Assembly (NCBI RefSeq): GCF_031679605.1
Contig: NZ_CP117522.1
Coordinates: 2,914,001-2,978,000 of the forward strand
Source of the DNA: Streptomyces luomodiensis
Lineage (GTDB): Bacteria > Actinomycetota > Actinomycetes > Streptomycetales > Streptomycetaceae
Length of the DNA stretch: 64,000 nt
Direction: 5' to 3'
In this document: piece after piece, positions 63,104-64,000 of the stretch
Numbering within the stretch: the stretch's first letter is position 1
Layout: every line of letters begins with the position of its first letter
Notes under the pieces: model-generated
What the model saw: the letters and a program-made list of their open reading frames with translations, nothing else
Database searches by the model: none
What the model was told of the DNA's origin: nothing
Made by a program: the position numbers and the translations under genes

Positions 63104-64000
63104 CTATCCGCAGCTACGGGCACCCACGTGCAGCGCCACCGCCGTGTTGGCGCCCAGCGTCGCGGTGAACCGGCCGGAGGAATCCACCGTGACGGTCTTG
63201 CCGCTCTGCACATCGCAGTAGCCGCCCGACGGCAGCGAGGTCTGGAAGGTCTGGGTGAGGGAGCCGCTTTCGTGGTTGATGGCCACGAACGCCTTGTCGC
63301 CGCGCCCGAAGGCGATGGCGTCGTTGCCGTTGTCCCACCAGTTGGTCACCGCCGTGCCCCGGGCCGTGTTGCGGAGGGCGACCATGCTCATGATCTCGGG
63401 CCACTTGTGCTGGCACTTCCAGCCGTCCTGGTAGCAGGCGTTCACCGTGCCCCCGTTGGGCGGGCCGGCGTCGTTGTCGCTGAACTCGTAGCCGGAGTGG
63501 ACGTCCGGGGAGCCGTAGGGCCAGGCCAGCATGAAGACGTTGGCCAGGGTGTAGTCGGCGCCGTTCTTGTAGGTGAGGGTGGAGCCGTTGCGCTCGGTGT
63601 CCCAGTTGTCGACGAACACACCGGACTTGCCGCTCGCCATGTAGCCCCAGCCCTCGCCGAAGTTGTTCAGGTAGGCCAGCTTCTCGTTCTGGAACACCCG
63701 CTTGAGGTCACGGCCGTAGCGGAACTCCTGCACATCGCCGTTGCCCAGGTACTCGGTCGGGGAGACCGCCTCGCCCTCGCCGTAGATGACCTCCTGCTTC
63801 CAGTAGACGCCCGAGTTGCTCAGCTGGCTCTTGATGGCGGCCAGGTCGTCGGCCGGGATGTGCTTGGCACCGTCGACACGGAAGCCGTCCACGCCGAGCG
63901 AGAGGAGGTCGTTGAGGTAACGGGCGATCCGGGTCCGGACGGAGGACTCGCCGGTGTCCAGGTCCGCCAGGCCCACCAGCTCGCAGTGCTGCACGTTCCA
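63104..64000 (-). CDS. secreted alpha-amylase (GH13), C-terminal part
   Basis: The gene runs off the right edge, leaving 298 C-terminal residues. Barrel motifs are [12 protein letters not shown] (nucleophile Asp), [15 protein letters not shown] (acid/base Glu) and [21 protein letters not shown] (third catalytic Asp; the position that is His in NHD motifs is Trp here). A domain C follows ([39 protein letters not shown]). It closely resembles streptomycete alpha-amylases that release maltose from starch. The stop at 63104 comes after domain C, so no starch-binding module follows it at the C-terminus. Confidence 0.93.
   Translation of the reverse strand, partial: WNVQHCELVGLADLDTGESSVRTRIARYLNDLLSLGVDGFRVDGAKHIPADDLAAIKSQLSNSGVYWKQEVIYGEGEAVSPTEYLGNGDVQEFRYGRDLKRVFQNEKLAYLNNFGEGWGYMASGKSGVFVDNWDTERNGSTLTYKNGADYTLANVFMLAWPYGSPDVHSGYEFSDNDAGPPNGGTVNACYQDGWKCQHKWPEIMSMVALRNTARGTAVTNWWDNGNDAIAFGRGDKAFVAINHESGSLTQTFQTSLPSGGYCDVQSGKTVTVDSSGRFTATLGANTAVALHVGARSCG

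Overview
This window is chromosomal DNA from a high-GC actinomycete, almost certainly a Streptomyces. The support is strong GC bias at third codon positions, frequent GTG starts, Streptomyces-specific families (DUF3043, DUF4191, SPW-repeat, LAL regulator, NarL-type kinase, GH89, secreted starch enzymes), and a gene order (lpd-sucB-GntR-aceE, then lipB-lipA-DUF4191-RDD-glnA) that I recall from S. coelicolor and relatives. Species cannot be assigned from the sequence alone. I see no tRNA, rRNA, IS element, integrase or CRISPR array.

Layout. 1-6150: the end of a DUF3043 membrane protein gene, a SAM methyltransferase, and the cobalamin nucleotide-loop genes cobU (with a degenerate metallo-beta-lactamase-like N-terminus), cobT and cobS. 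6350-14900: leucyl aminopeptidase and the oxo-acid dehydrogenase block (lpd, sucB/E2, FCD-type GntR regulator, aceE) with a perfect palindrome just before aceE. 15070-21130: a WYL regulator carrying a 278-residue collagen-like insertion, an SDR, a DUF4240 protein, a TIGR01777 epimerase and an FAD oxidoreductase. 21280-28820: a large HTH regulator with a 112-bp repeat array at its 3' end, lipoate synthesis (lipB, lipA), small conserved genes, RDD protein and glnA with a four-half-site GlnR box.

28900-40140 is more accessory: an Ig-like protein, a membrane protein, two TetR regulators, pyrophosphatase, an oxidoreductase-carotenoid oxygenase operon, and a cluster (GntR regulator, cupin, nitrilase, MFS carrier, DUF2848) tied together by a shared GTATAC-type operator. 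This cluster is the best candidate here for an uncharacterised catabolic system. 40300-46280: SPW membrane protein, LAL regulator, secreted trypsin, CHM isomerase and a receiver-less winged-helix regulator. 46400-55000: MMPL exporter and sensor kinase, with the likely partner response regulator displaced about 4 kb by a Gln/Pro/Gly-rich membrane protein, an RlmA-type rRNA methyltransferase and a divergent PP2C/membrane-protein pair. 55100-64000: a Tat-exported GH89 glycosidase, a membrane protein with an ECF-sigma-like cytoplasmic half, pullulanase, and an alpha-amylase cut by the window edge.

A recurring oddity is short tandem arrays with a different unit length at each locus (8, 15, 16, 17, 22, 25 and 112 bp) directly after, or including, stop codons. 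They look like independent local duplications at gene 3' ends.
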